61,030 nucleotides of DNA from JAVBJN01 sp031546985 (GTDB lineage: Bacteria; Bacteroidota; Bacteroidia; Chitinophagales; Chitinophagaceae), in the NCBI GenBank assembly GCA_031546985.1, contig JAVBJN010000011.1, positions 1-61,030 on the forward strand, given 5' to 3'. Numbering within the stretch: the stretch's first letter is position 1; each line of letters begins with the position of its first letter. The position numbers and the translations under genes were made by a program. Positions 41,393 through 51,070 of the stretch are shown piece after piece. The notes beneath the pieces are model-generated. The model did no database searches, was not told the DNA's origin, and saw nothing but the letters and a program-made list of their open reading frames with translations.

Positions 41393-43901
41393 AATTGTAT
41401 GGTTATTCCTGTTCTTGCTGCTCTGTTGCGGCGGTGTTGGTGCGCAAATGGTACAATACGGTTTGCTCCGCAACTGGACTTTTACAGATACCAGTGGTAA
41501 GCTGTGGCCTGCCGCCGTACCGGGCAATATCCACACCGATCTGCTGCACAACCGCCTCATTCCCGATCTTTTCTTTGGCAATAACGAACAGCAACTGCAA
41601 TGGATAGGGCAAAAAAACTGGACCTACACCACCTCTTTTGATGTGCCCGATAGTGTATGGAACCAGCCCAATATCAACTTGTGTTTTGATGGATTAGATA
41701 CCTATGCATTCGTTACCTTAAACGGGAAACCACTGCTACAGACCAATAACATGTTTCGTGCATGGGAGGCTGGCGTTAAGTCGCAACTCAAAAGAAAGCA
41801 CAACATACTCCAGGTGGTATTTTACCCACCACAGGCAATAGCCGATAGCCTGCAAAAACATTTTCCGGTAACCTTACCCACCGATAGCCGGGTTTTTACC
41901 CGCAAAGCGCCTTACCACTACGGTTGGGATTGGGGACCAATTTTCATCACCTGTGGCATCTTGAAACCCGTTTACCTCAAAGCATGGAACAACCAGGCAT
42001 TGGAAAACGTGTGGATTAAAACAGAAAATATTACTGCTACAGCGGCCAATATTAAGGTGCAGCTTTCCGCTGCTGCAAAAAGCACATTGGGCAGGGTAGC
42101 GCTGGAAATAGTATCGCCGTCGGGTAATACCATTGCCCGCAAAACCTTACAGGCTGTCCAAAAAAGTAATCTCAGCTTCAATATTCCCAAACCAGACCTG
42201 TGGCAATGCAATGGTACTGGTAACCCCCATTTATACCAGCTCATTGTAAGGCTCCAAAATGAAGCAGGAGAAACGGTGCAGGAAAACCGGACTGCATTTG
42301 GCATTCGCGATGCGCAATGGGTGCAGGAGCCGGATAGCGCCGGGCGTTCTTTTTACCTGCAGCTCAATGGCGAGCCTGTTTTTGTAAAAGGAGCCAATTA
42401 CATTCCCTCGCATAGTTTTCCGGGTGTAAGTATTTCGGGCAATGCACTGTCGGTGCAGGCTTCTGCGCTGAAATCTTTGCCCGCACCACAATTGCTGGCC
42501 TATTGCAAGGAGGCGCATATCAACATGATCCGCATCTGGGGCGGTGGTATCTACGAAACCGACGATTTTTACGATCTGTGCGATGCTTACGGCATTATGG
42601 TGTGGCAGGATTTTATGTTTGCCTGCGCCATGTATCCCTGGGATAAAGCCTTTCTCAGCAATGTAAAGGCCGAAATTATCCAGCAGGTAAAACGGCTGCG
42701 CAACCACCCTTGCATTGTACTATGGTGCGGCAATAATGAAGTAGACGAAGCCTGGCACAATTGGGGCTGGGATAAACAGTATAGCACAACAGACCAACAG
42801 CAGATTGGTAACGGTTACCAACGGTTGTTTGTACAACTAATTCCTGATTGTGTTAAGGAATACGACGGCACCCGTACTTATATTGCCAGTTCTCCGGAAT
42901 ACGGCTGGGGCCGCGCGCAAAGCATGACCCAGGGTGATAGCCACTACTGGGGCGTTTGGTGGGGTATGCAGCCAATAGATACGTTTAAAACAAAAGTCCC
43001 CCGCTTTATGAGCGAGTACGGTATGCAGGCATTGCCTGCTGTAAGCGTTTTGCAAACCGTTGTGCCACCCGGGCAGCTCGATACGGCATCGCCCCTGTTG
43101 CGCAACCATCAGAAACATCCAACAGGTTTTGCCAACCTCAGCGGGTATCTTAAAAGGTATTTCCCCGCAACCAAAGATTTTGAGGGCTATACTTACTATA
43201 CACAACTATTGCAGGCTGCAACTTTAGAAAAAGCCATTGTAGCGCAACGTACTGCTATGCCTTACTGCATGGGCTCTTTATACTGGCAGCTCAACGATTG
43301 CTGGCCGGTTATAAGCTGGAGCACGGTCGATTTTTATGGCGGTTGGAAAGCGGGTATGTACCGGGTTACAGCGCTGTATGCGCCATTGCTTCCCCATATT
43401 ACCCGCAATGGAAAAACTATAAAACTCGATATTATAAACGATAGCGCCGCACTGCAACAATTGTCGGTAGGCATTCAGGTAGCCGGGTTCGATGGCAATC
43501 CGGTTGCATTGTTTAACCAGTCGCTGCCACTGCTGCAAAAGGGCGTAACACACCATACTTTTGAGCTGCCGGACGCATATATAGATTGGAATAAAGTGTA
43601 TATTCAAACAGAGATCTGGCAAGAGGGCCGTAAGCTCAGTTCCCGCATACAGGTACCCGCTGGCTACCGGGAGGTGCAACTGCCCGAAAGCCATATCAGT
43701 TACCATATCCAGGGCGATTCGCTGGTGCTGTACAGCGATAAATTTGCCCGCAACGTAACCATACAAACCAATAATCCAACCTTTAGAACGAGCGATAACT
43801 ATTTCGATTTACCGCCCGCAACCCGCAAGGCTGTGGCGCTGATCCATTTTAAACGGGGCGACGTAATCCGCGTTGGCTCTTTTATTGACCGTAAAAAATG
43901 A
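41379..43901 (+). CDS. Beta-mannosidase (GH2)
   Basis: An 840-residue exported glycoside hydrolase. A signal peptide (MQPSKIVWLFLFLLLCCGGVGAQ) comes first. The GH2 sugar-binding fold (WTFTDTSGKLWPAAVPGNIHTDLLHNRLIPDLFFGNNE) and APYHYGWDWGPIF are typical of beta-mannosidases. The catalytic acid is in CIVLWCGNNEVDEAW and the nucleophile Glu in RFMSEYGMQALP. It should remove the beta-1,4-linked mannose of the N-glycan core. It overlaps cutC by 14 bp and joins the GH92 gene by an ATGA overlap. Confidence 0.94.
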   Translation: MQPSKIVWLFLFLLLCCGGVGAQMVQYGLLRNWTFTDTSGKLWPAAVPGNIHTDLLHNRLIPDLFFGNNEQQLQWIGQKNWTYTTSFDVPDSVWNQPNINLCFDGLDTYAFVTLNGKPLLQTNNMFRAWEAGVKSQLKRKHNILQVVFYPPQAIADSLQKHFPVTLPTDSRVFTRKAPYHYGWDWGPIFITCGILKPVYLKAWNNQALENVWIKTENITATAANIKVQLSAAAKSTLGRVALEIVSPSGNTIARKTLQAVQKSNLSFNIPKPDLWQCNGTGNPHLYQLIVRLQNEAGETVQENRTAFGIRDAQWVQEPDSAGRSFYLQLNGEPVFVKGANYIPSHSFPGVSISGNALSVQASALKSLPAPQLLAYCKEAHINMIRIWGGGIYETDDFYDLCDAYGIMVWQDFMFACAMYPWDKAFLSNVKAEIIQQVKRLRNHPCIVLWCGNNEVDEAWHNWGWDKQYSTTDQQQIGNGYQRLFVQLIPDCVKEYDGTRTYIASSPEYGWGRAQSMTQGDSHYWGVWWGMQPIDTFKTKVPRFMSEYGMQALPAVSVLQTVVPPGQLDTASPLLRNHQKHPTGFANLSGYLKRYFPATKDFEGYTYYTQLLQAATLEKAIVAQRTAMPYCMGSLYWQLNDCWPVISWSTVDFYGGWKAGMYRVTALYAPLLPHITRNGKTIKLDIINDSAALQQLSVGIQVAGFDGNPVALFNQSLPLLQKGVTHHTFELPDAYIDWNKVYIQTEIWQEGRKLSSRIQVPAGYREVQLPESHISYHIQGDSLVLYSDKFARNVTIQTNNPTFRTSDNYFDLPPATRKAVALIHFKRGDVIRVGSFIDRKK

Positions 43902-46837
43902 TTTTGTTGATGCGCAAAACTTTAACCTGTCTTTTAACCTCCTGTCTTACTGCATACGCCGGAATGGCGCAGGCCCAGAAAGATTACACACAGTACGTAA
44001 ATCCGTTTGTAGGCACGGGCGCGCACGGGCATACCTATCCCGGTGCGAGCATGCCGTCGGGTATGGTGCAGCTCAGCCCCGATACCCGCGCCGATGATAG
44101 CTGGGATGGCTGTAGCGGCTACCATTACAGCGATTCTGTAATCTATGGTTTCTCCCACACCCACCTGAGCGGCACGGGCTGCACCGATTATGGCGATGTA
44201 TTGCTCATGCCTGTTACAAAGAAAACCGGCGTAAAAGACTATGCCTACAAATCTACTTTCTCGCATGCCAACGAATCGGCATCGCCAGGGTATTATGAAG
44301 TATTTTTGAAACAATCGCAGGTGCGTGCCCGCATGACGGTGACCGAGCGCTGCGGTATGCACGAATACAGCTACCCGGCCAAAGCCATGCAGGCGCTGGT
44401 GCTCGATCTTAAGCACCGCGATAAAGTGCTGGACAGCAAACTGGAAATCGTAGATCCGTATACCATTCGGGGTTACCGTTTTTCCAAAGCATGGGCCAGT
44501 AACCAGAAGGTGTTTTTCGAAATCCGCTTCTCCAAACCAATGGTAGAGCAGCAGTTGTTTATGGACGATAAGGAGCGTAAAGCCAATGTGCTGCGGGGCA
44601 ATAACGTAAAAGCGTTCTTCCGCTTCGCATCCGACTCCGCGCCGCTTACTGTAATTGTAGCCATCAGTGGGGTAGATGAGCAAGGTGCGGCCAACAACCT
44701 GCACCGCGAGATGAACGACTGGAACTTTGAAAAGCATCGCCTGGCTGCTAAGCAGAAATGGAATAAAGAACTAAGCAAAATAGAAGCCGAAGGCGGTACC
44801 CTGGCGCAGATGAAGAATTTTTACACCGCCATGTACCATGTGTACCTCAATCCTAACCTGTACAACGATGTAGATGGCCGCTTCCGTGGTCGCGACGATA
44901 GGATTCACCAAACCATGAACGGTAATTACTACACCGTGTTCTCCCTGTGGGATACCTACCGTGGCCTGCATCCGTTGCTCGCCGTATTGGAGCCGGAGCG
45001 TACCAGCGACTACATTAAAACCTTTCTGCTGCAATACCAGCAAGGCAAGCGCTTACCGGTTTGGGAGCTGTCGGGCAATGAAACCAATTGCATGATTGGC
45101 AACCACTCCATTCCCGTAATCTGGGATGCTTTTGTAAAAGGTGTAGGTGGTTTTGACCCCAATGTGGCGCTGGATGCCATGGTAAGCGCTGCGATGGGCA
45201 ATGAGTTTGGCCTGCCTTCTTACCGTAAAAATGGGGTGGTGCTGGCCGATGAGGAGCATGAAAGTGTATCTAAAACACTGGAATATGCCTACGACGACTG
45301 GTGTATTGCTATGATGGCCCAAAAGCTGGGACGCAAAGATGTGTACAATACCTTTATCAAAAGAGCGCAATCGTACAAAAACGTATTTGACCAAACCACA
45401 GGGTTTATGCGCCCACGTTGGAATGGGGGCTGGTTTGCGCCTTTCGACCCTGCCGAGGTAAACAACCACTTTACAGAAGCCAACAGCTGGCAGTATAGTT
45501 TTTATGTACCTCAGGATATCGACGGATGGATTAAAATAATGGGCGGCAAACCCAAAGCCCTGGCCAAACTGGACGAACTGTTTACCACCTCCAGCCAAAC
45601 CAGCGGCCGCGAGCAGGCCGATATTACAGGTTTGATTGGTCAGTATGCGCATGGTAATGAGCCCAGCCACCATATGACTTACCTGTACGATTACCTGAAC
45701 CAACCCTGGAAAACCCAGTATTACGTGCATAAGATTATGGATAGTATGTATGCCGATGTACCCGAAGGGCTGATTGGCAATGAAGACTGCGGACAAATGA
45801 GCGCCTGGTATGTGTGGAGCGCCTTGGGCATGTACCCGGTATGTCCTGGTAGCACACAATATGCCATTGGTACCCCATTATTCCCCAAAGTGACGGTACA
45901 TTTACCCAATAAAAAAGATTGGGTTATTACTGCCAACGGTATCAGCAGCAGTAATTATTATATCCAGAACGCCAGCCTTAACAAGCAGGGATACAACAAA
46001 GCCTACATCGATCATAAAACCCTTATGAATGGTGGCTACCTCACCTTTAACATGGGGGCAAAAGCCAACCAGGACTGGGCCAGCCAGGAGCAAAACGCGC
46101 CTGCTACCGGTATTTTTGAGCAACTGATTATTCCCAACCCGGTAATTCGTGTAAGCAGCCGCAACTTTAAAGAGCATACCGCTGTTACCATCGATTGCAT
46201 GACGCCTGGTGTAACCCTGTATTATACGCTGGATGGCAGTGAGCCAGGCGTTAATGGCATCCGTTACTCCGCGCCTTTTGAAATTGATAAAAGCTGTACC
46301 GTTAAGACGGTGGCGATTAAAAATGGCGTAAGCAGTTTCCCGGTTTCGGCCGAGCTGAACCGTATGCCGCACGATAATTGGAGTGTAGAGCTGGGCTCGC
46401 CCTCCAACCGTCAGTATACCGCAGGTGGTCCCGATGGGTTGATCGATGGCATCCGGGGCAATGCCAACTGGCGCATAGGTTTCTGGCAGGGTTTCCAGGC
46501 CCGCGACTTTGAAGCCGTGATCGATATGAAGCAGGTAAAAGATGTGCAGGAAGTAAGTGCTGGTTTCCTGCAAGATCAAAGGGCATGGATTTTGATGCCG
46601 GTAAATGTAGATTTTTATGTGGCCGGAGAAGACCGCCAGTTTCGCAAGGTAGGAACCCAGAAAGTAGGTGTGCCCGATAAGGAAGAAACTGTGCTTATCA
46701 AAAACGTAGCGCAGCCGGTACAGACCAGCGCCCGCTATATTAAAGTTGTAGCGCACAACTATGGCAAACTCCCCGCCTGGCACCAGGGTGCAGGTGGAGA
46801 AGCGTTCATTTTTGTAGACGAGATCAATGTGCAATAG
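43898..46837 (+). CDS. GH92 alpha-mannosidase with hexosaminidase-type and F5/8-type C-terminal domains
   Basis: A 979-residue exported exo-alpha-mannosidase. The signal peptide is MRKTLTCLLTSCLTAYAGMAQA, preceded by MILL. The GH92 N-domain has YVNPFVGTGAHGHTYPGASMPSGMVQLSPDT. The catalytic (alpha/alpha)6 part has the acid in FTEANSWQYSFYVPQD and the base motif in IGNEDCGQMSAWYVWSALGMYP. From about residue 750 there is a CHB_HEX-type domain (TLYYTLDGSEPGVNGIRYSAPF), then a discoidin-like (F5/8 C) domain to the end. Calcium dependence is expected for the family. The start ATG overlaps the beta-mannosidase stop (ATGA), which implies coupling; an ATG at 43910 is an alternative. Confidence 0.95.
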   Translation: MILLMRKTLTCLLTSCLTAYAGMAQAQKDYTQYVNPFVGTGAHGHTYPGASMPSGMVQLSPDTRADDSWDGCSGYHYSDSVIYGFSHTHLSGTGCTDYGDVLLMPVTKKTGVKDYAYKSTFSHANESASPGYYEVFLKQSQVRARMTVTERCGMHEYSYPAKAMQALVLDLKHRDKVLDSKLEIVDPYTIRGYRFSKAWASNQKVFFEIRFSKPMVEQQLFMDDKERKANVLRGNNVKAFFRFASDSAPLTVIVAISGVDEQGAANNLHREMNDWNFEKHRLAAKQKWNKELSKIEAEGGTLAQMKNFYTAMYHVYLNPNLYNDVDGRFRGRDDRIHQTMNGNYYTVFSLWDTYRGLHPLLAVLEPERTSDYIKTFLLQYQQGKRLPVWELSGNETNCMIGNHSIPVIWDAFVKGVGGFDPNVALDAMVSAAMGNEFGLPSYRKNGVVLADEEHESVSKTLEYAYDDWCIAMMAQKLGRKDVYNTFIKRAQSYKNVFDQTTGFMRPRWNGGWFAPFDPAEVNNHFTEANSWQYSFYVPQDIDGWIKIMGGKPKALAKLDELFTTSSQTSGREQADITGLIGQYAHGNEPSHHMTYLYDYLNQPWKTQYYVHKIMDSMYADVPEGLIGNEDCGQMSAWYVWSALGMYPVCPGSTQYAIGTPLFPKVTVHLPNKKDWVITANGISSSNYYIQNASLNKQGYNKAYIDHKTLMNGGYLTFNMGAKANQDWASQEQNAPATGIFEQLIIPNPVIRVSSRNFKEHTAVTIDCMTPGVTLYYTLDGSEPGVNGIRYSAPFEIDKSCTVKTVAIKNGVSSFPVSAELNRMPHDNWSVELGSPSNRQYTAGGPDGLIDGIRGNANWRIGFWQGFQARDFEAVIDMKQVKDVQEVSAGFLQDQRAWILMPVNVDFYVAGEDRQFRKVGTQKVGVPDKEETVLIKNVAQPVQTSARYIKVVAHNYGKLPAWHQGAGGEAFIFVDEINVQ

Positions 46838-46844
46838 TGATTAT

Positions 46845-46886
46845 GTCATCCTGCGCCGGTGAAGCATGAGCCGGAGGCAGGATCTC
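46845..46886. repeat. Dispersed hairpin repeat, family A
   Basis: GTCATCCTGCGCCGGTG ... CCGGAGGCAGGATCTC: arms GTCATCCTGC/GCAGGATCTC, as at 47908-47949. Confidence 0.7.
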
Positions 46887-46985
46887 ATTTACAGGATGCG
46901 ACGGTAAGGCTTAATGAGAATTTAAGCCGCCAACCCCGGCTCACGGCTTCGATTTTAGTAACTTGCATAACATAAAACCTCTCTT

Positions 46986-47834
46986 ATGAATAAAAAGATC
47001 ATATTGCCAGCTGCCATGCTTTTGGCTGTATCTTTTACCGCTTGTCAAAACAGCGGCACTACCTCTGAGTCTCCGGTTACTTCTGGTGGGCATGATTCCA
47101 TCGCTGTGCCCGCACAACCTAATAACGCTGCCATTACCGTAACGCCGGTAAAAGATTCGCCTGCTTTCCCAGATGGCAAACTGTCGGTTAAATCCATGAA
47201 AACTGAACCTGCCGGTCCGGATTCCGTAAAACTGAACGTGGAATTTGATGTGCAGAACTATAAACTGGGCGACCAGACCTCCGATGCAGCTGCCAAAGGT
47301 TGCAACAACTCCAAGCAAGGCCAGCACATTCACTTTGTGATGGACAATAAGCCTTATGCGGCGCTGTACGAGCCTAAGCACAGCATTACACTGGCTAAGA
47401 ACAGCGAACACTGGTTAATGACCTTCCTGAGCCGTTCTTACCACGAAGCGGTAAAAACACCAGCAGCTTACGTGCTCACACACTTTAAAGTGGATGAGAA
47501 AGGAAACGTACAGAAAATGGAAGTGCCTAAAACGCCTATGTTGTTCTACAGCCGTCCTAAAGGCGAGTACCTGGGCGACGATACCAAAAAAGTATTGCTC
47601 GACTGGTACCTGGTAAACACCACCCTGAGCCCCGAAGGCAATAAAATTAAAGCTACGGTTAACGGTAAGGAGTTTACCCTCACCGACTGGACTGCGCACT
47701 TTATCGAAAACGCGCCAATGGGCGATCTGAACATTAAACTGGAACTCGTAGATAAAGATGGTAAAGCCATCGCCGGGCAGTACAACGTGTCTGAAAGAAC
47801 CGTTAAACTGGCCCAAAGCGAGCCTATCAAATAG
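46986..47834 (+). CDS. Putative lipoprotein of unknown function
   Basis: A 282-residue protein with lipoprotein signal peptide MNKKIILPAAMLLAVSFTAC. A Ser/Pro/Ala-rich linker follows to about residue 55, then a conserved-looking beta domain with GQHIHFVMDNKPYAALYEPKHSITL and LSRSYHEAVKTPAAYVLTHF. Similar HIH-DN-PY sequences are known to me only from uncharacterised Bacteroidota proteins. The His pair could bind a metal, but this is a guess. It has its own terminator. Confidence 0.82.
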   Translation: MNKKIILPAAMLLAVSFTACQNSGTTSESPVTSGGHDSIAVPAQPNNAAITVTPVKDSPAFPDGKLSVKSMKTEPAGPDSVKLNVEFDVQNYKLGDQTSDAAAKGCNNSKQGQHIHFVMDNKPYAALYEPKHSITLAKNSEHWLMTFLSRSYHEAVKTPAAYVLTHFKVDEKGNVQKMEVPKTPMLFYSRPKGEYLGDDTKKVLLDWYLVNTTLSPEGNKIKATVNGKEFTLTDWTAHFIENAPMGDLNIKLELVDKDGKAIAGQYNVSERTVKLAQSEPIK

Positions 47835-47855
47835 ATTGCTCCGGTAGCATTAAAT

Positions 47856-47892
47856 GAAAATCCCCTGGCATAGCCGGGGGATTTTCATTTTG
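47856..47892 (+). terminator. Intrinsic terminator
   Basis: GAAAATCCCCTGGC and GCCGGGGGATTTTC form a 14-bp stem with one G-U pair and a 3-nt loop, followed by a T-rich run. Confidence 0.88.
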
Positions 47893-47907
47893 TATAAATA
47901 TTATAAT

Positions 47908-47949
47908 GTCATCCTGCACCATCGACGAAGGAGATGGAAGCAGGATCTC
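47908..47949. repeat. Dispersed hairpin repeat, family A
   Basis: GTCATCCTGCACCATC ... GATGGAAGCAGGATCTC: same arms as at 46845-46886, only 1 kb away. Just after it (47980-48009) a short tandem of TCAGCGATC units occurs. Confidence 0.7.
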
Positions 47950-48016
47950 TAAGTAGCATTAATGTTTGGATGTGTTAAATCAGCGATCCTCAAATCAGCG
48001 ATCAGCGATCGTAGTA

Positions 48017-48685
48017 TTATTTCTCAAACACCAGCGCTTCGGGATTTGCCCCCAGATCTACCAGAATGCCATTCATGGTAGACACAAATTTATCGGGGCC
48101 GCACACATAAAACTTCTGCCCAAAATCGCGGATATTCTCAATCAGGAAATCACGGTCAATGCGTTTTTCGCCAAAGCCCACCACATCTTCGCGCGTCAGC
48201 ACATTCAGGTAGCTGTTGCCCAGCATCTGGCGCAGTTCGGAGTCGAAAATTACGTCTTCCTCGTATTTGTTGGAGTAGATCAGCGAGTTGCCATGCAGTT
48301 GTTTCTGCGTATGCAATTGCCTCAGAATGGCCATAAAAGGTGTAATGCCCGAGCCACCTGCCAGAAACACGCCTGGCCCCTGGTATTGGATTGCGCCAAA
48401 TACATCATCCAGGATCAGTTCCGCGCCAGAGTTGGTTCTGCCCAGCTGGTGGGTTACCCCATCATGGTCGTTGTAGATCTTGATGGTAAATTCCAGGAAG
48501 GGCCACGCGTTCAGCGATGTAAAGGTGAACGGTCTTTTCTGGTCTTCCCAGCCTGGTTTATTGATAGAAAGTTCAGTAGCCTGACCCGGAATAAAATTGA
48601 AACCCTCTGGTTTGTCCAGGATAAAACGCTTTACATCCTGGTTGATGTAGTAAGCTTCCTGGATTTTAAGAACATGTTTACTCAT
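48017..48685 (-). CDS. FNR-like FAD/NAD(P)H oxidoreductase
   Basis: A 222-residue flavoprotein of the ferredoxin-NADP reductase fold, without a 2Fe-2S domain. The FAD-binding motif is QKRPFTFTS, the pyridine nucleotide motif is LAGGSGITPFMAILR and the end motif is YVCGPDKFV. It probably passes electrons between NAD(P)H and a ferredoxin, flavodoxin or monooxygenase. It lies 59 bp after the GT39 gene on the same strand and may be its distal operon partner. Confidence 0.9.
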   Translation of the reverse strand: MSKHVLKIQEAYYINQDVKRFILDKPEGFNFIPGQATELSINKPGWEDQKRPFTFTSLNAWPFLEFTIKIYNDHDGVTHQLGRTNSGAELILDDVFGAIQYQGPGVFLAGGSGITPFMAILRQLHTQKQLHGNSLIYSNKYEEDVIFDSELRQMLGNSYLNVLTREDVVGFGEKRIDRDFLIENIRDFGQKFYVCGPDKFVSTMNGILVDLGANPEALVFEK

Positions 48686-48744
48686 ACGAAAACTGATATT
48701 GGACCGCTAAAATAGAGCATTCCCGGCAGGGCATCAAACCCAAG

Positions 48745-50373
48745 TTATTTGCGCTTCAGGAATACAAATCCGTTCTTTTCGCCAATCTTCATCAGCGTAG
48801 GGTGCTGCTCCAGTGTAGAAGCCGCATTCTGTATCTTACAAATGAAGTAAACCGGTTTGTCTACCGGGCCGGCAATAAGCCAGTCCTGGTTGTAATAGTT
48901 AGGATTCGTGGGGGCTTTTTTCTTGGTGTAAAACAGGTGCGCGTAGCTCTTGTAGCCCAGTACCTGCACATACACATCTTCGCCTGCAAAAGATTCAAAG
49001 TATTCTATTGCCGCCCGTTGAGAGATGGCTTCAATTTTGGGAGTAAAATGCGATACCGTCACAAAAATGATAAACACCTGCGCGCAGGCCAGTATCGAAA
49101 GGCCACGCAGGTAAAATTTTTCGCGAATCAGGAAATATACGGCTACCAGCGCTATCAGGTAAATAATACCAAACGACATTTCCCAATAGCTCCACGGCAC
49201 ATCGGCCTGCAGGTTGCCTACCGCAAACGGATCGTCGATGAGCGGAATCAGCAGCTCTTTATGCAAACCTACCCACGGCAGTAAGGTAATAGCAATAGCC
49301 ACAACAGCGCCTATGCCCAGCAACAGCACTTTTTGCCAGCCCGTAAGGTCCAGCTTGCGGTTAATGAGCTGGTACACCGGCAGCGCGGCCAGGTAACTCA
49401 GCGGGAAATAACACAGCGAAGAGTAGTGTACAATCTTGGTTTTTACAATCGAAAACAGCAGCAGCACCACCCAAAACAAAATCCAGTTCCAGGTACGGAA
49501 GTTCTTGGCCGAGGTTTTTAGTTTATCGTCCTGGAACAGCGGAGCCGATTTTTTGATATAGGTAAACAGGAATATCGAGGCCGGAAAACAGCCCAGCAGC
49601 AATACAATAAAGTGGTAAATGAAGGGCCCGCCATGACCAGCGTCTTCGGTTTTGAACAGGCGTATCTGGTAGGTAATAAATTCGTTTACAAACCACCAGC
49701 CATGCGCCATAATCTCTGCGCCAAACCATAGCATGGTAGTGGCAATGCCAGAGAGCAGTAAGGCTATAAAATACTTAGGTGCAAAGGGCAGCAGCGTTTT
49801 ACGCACAATGCAGAATACCAGCAGGGTAAGCAGGCATACGGCAATGGCCACGGGGCCTTTGGTCAATACTGCCAACCCTACAAATATGCCTGATAGCACC
49901 GCGCACAACAGCTTTTTAGTGGTATGCGATACGTTGAATGCGAAGTAGATAGCCAGGTAAATAAACAGGTTAAAACTGGGATCTATAATACCCGATTTAA
50001 AGTAGAAATGAGGCAGCCAGGAGGCGGTGTACAATATCACCCAAACCCAGGCAAATTTCTCGCTCACCAGCCGTTTACCAATAGCGAAGAAAGAGCAAAG
50101 CGTGGCAATACCAATCATCGCGTTGGGGAACCGCGCGGCAAATTCGTTGATGCCAAATACCTTCATGCTCAGCACCTGCATCCAGATAAATACCGGAGGC
50201 TTTTCCCAGAACGGCTTAAAGTCGATCATAGGGCGGAAATAGTCGCCGCTTACGATCATTTCACGGGCGCATTCCGCAAAGTTTATCTCGTCCCAGTCAA
50301 ACAGGTGTGCCCCGCCCAGGAACGGAATAAACAATAAAGCTGCTGCACATATTATTATAAGGTATGGTCTCAT
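48745..50373 (-). CDS. GT39/ArnT-like membrane glycosyltransferase
   Basis: A 542-residue integral membrane protein with about 11-12 helices. The catalytic-region motif FDWDEINFAECAREMIVSGDYFRPMID, near residues 25-50, is typical of PMT/ArnT-type glycosyltransferases, which use polyprenyl-phosphate sugars. KPPVFIWMQVLSMKVFGINEFAARFPNAM also fits. The acceptor (lipid A, lipid or protein) is unknown. Its start overlaps the stop of the PAP2 phosphatase gene (ATGA), consistent with a joint role in polyprenyl or lipid A metabolism. Confidence 0.92.
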   Translation of the reverse strand: MRPYLIIICAAALLFIPFLGGAHLFDWDEINFAECAREMIVSGDYFRPMIDFKPFWEKPPVFIWMQVLSMKVFGINEFAARFPNAMIGIATLCSFFAIGKRLVSEKFAWVWVILYTASWLPHFYFKSGIIDPSFNLFIYLAIYFAFNVSHTTKKLLCAVLSGIFVGLAVLTKGPVAIAVCLLTLLVFCIVRKTLLPFAPKYFIALLLSGIATTMLWFGAEIMAHGWWFVNEFITYQIRLFKTEDAGHGGPFIYHFIVLLLGCFPASIFLFTYIKKSAPLFQDDKLKTSAKNFRTWNWILFWVVLLLFSIVKTKIVHYSSLCYFPLSYLAALPVYQLINRKLDLTGWQKVLLLGIGAVVAIAITLLPWVGLHKELLIPLIDDPFAVGNLQADVPWSYWEMSFGIIYLIALVAVYFLIREKFYLRGLSILACAQVFIIFVTVSHFTPKIEAISQRAAIEYFESFAGEDVYVQVLGYKSYAHLFYTKKKAPTNPNYYNQDWLIAGPVDKPVYFICKIQNAASTLEQHPTLMKIGEKNGFVFLKRK

Positions 50374-51020
50374 TGCGTGTAAATGGTTTGGTTCGGTGCC
50401 CTCTTTTGTATAAAAAGGAAGATCAACACCGTAAAAATGGTGCCAATAATACTTCCGGCATATACATCCTCATAAAAGTGCTGCCCCAGGTACATTCTCG
50501 AATACCCGCAAAGCAGGGCCAGAAAGAAGAAGGGCAGCCCCAGCCATTTGTAGCGGGGTGGCAATATAAGGGTAAGAAATACAAATAAACTGAACGAGCC
50601 GGTAGTATGCCCCGAGGGAAAGCTCAGGTGCTGGTGCATTCTTACACCCTCTACCGTATGCACAATTCCTTCAGGAAAGTACTTCGTAGGCCGGGGGTGG
50701 TTCAGTATGTTTTTAAGTATTTGTGTGGGCAGGGTAGAGAGCAGGCCACAGGCCAGTGCGGTCATAAAATACCAGCGGTTGCGGTAGCGGCTGCTAAAAG
50801 CCATAATGAGTAAGCCTATCGCTACATAAAACCCGGCTTCGCCCATAAATGTGGTGTACCGCATTATTATATCGGCGGTAGGGGAGTACCATTGGTTTAC
50901 AGCCAGGAAAAGCTGCTCCTTACTGTACGGCAGAAAAAGGAGACCTCCGGCAATAAGCCAGAGGGCAAATGGTATAAAAAACCACGGGTTTTCCTGGAGT
51001 ATCGTGCGGAATCTTTTCAT
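50370..51020 (-). CDS. PAP2-family membrane phosphatase
   Basis: A 216-residue membrane protein carrying the three PAP2 motifs: KNILNHPRP, LSFPSGHTTG and SRMYLGQHFYEDV. Such enzymes dephosphorylate undecaprenyl pyrophosphate, lipid A or phosphatidyl lipids on the periplasmic side. The ATG at 51020 is preferred over a TTG one codon upstream. It overlaps the GT39 gene by 4 bp and follows the LptF/G-type permease by 50 bp on the same strand. Confidence 0.92.
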   Translation of the reverse strand: MKRFRTILQENPWFFIPFALWLIAGGLLFLPYSKEQLFLAVNQWYSPTADIIMRYTTFMGEAGFYVAIGLLIMAFSSRYRNRWYFMTALACGLLSTLPTQILKNILNHPRPTKYFPEGIVHTVEGVRMHQHLSFPSGHTTGSFSLFVFLTLILPPRYKWLGLPFFFLALLCGYSRMYLGQHFYEDVYAGSIIGTIFTVLIFLFIQKRAPNQTIYTQ

Positions 51021-51070
51021 CAAATAAATACGCTGTTTTGGGTCTGGTACTCTAAGGTACTGCTTAACAG

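Noticed and set aside
47980..48009. Short tandem of TCAGCGATC units
   Set aside because: Only three imperfect units next to a family A repeat, with no sign of function.
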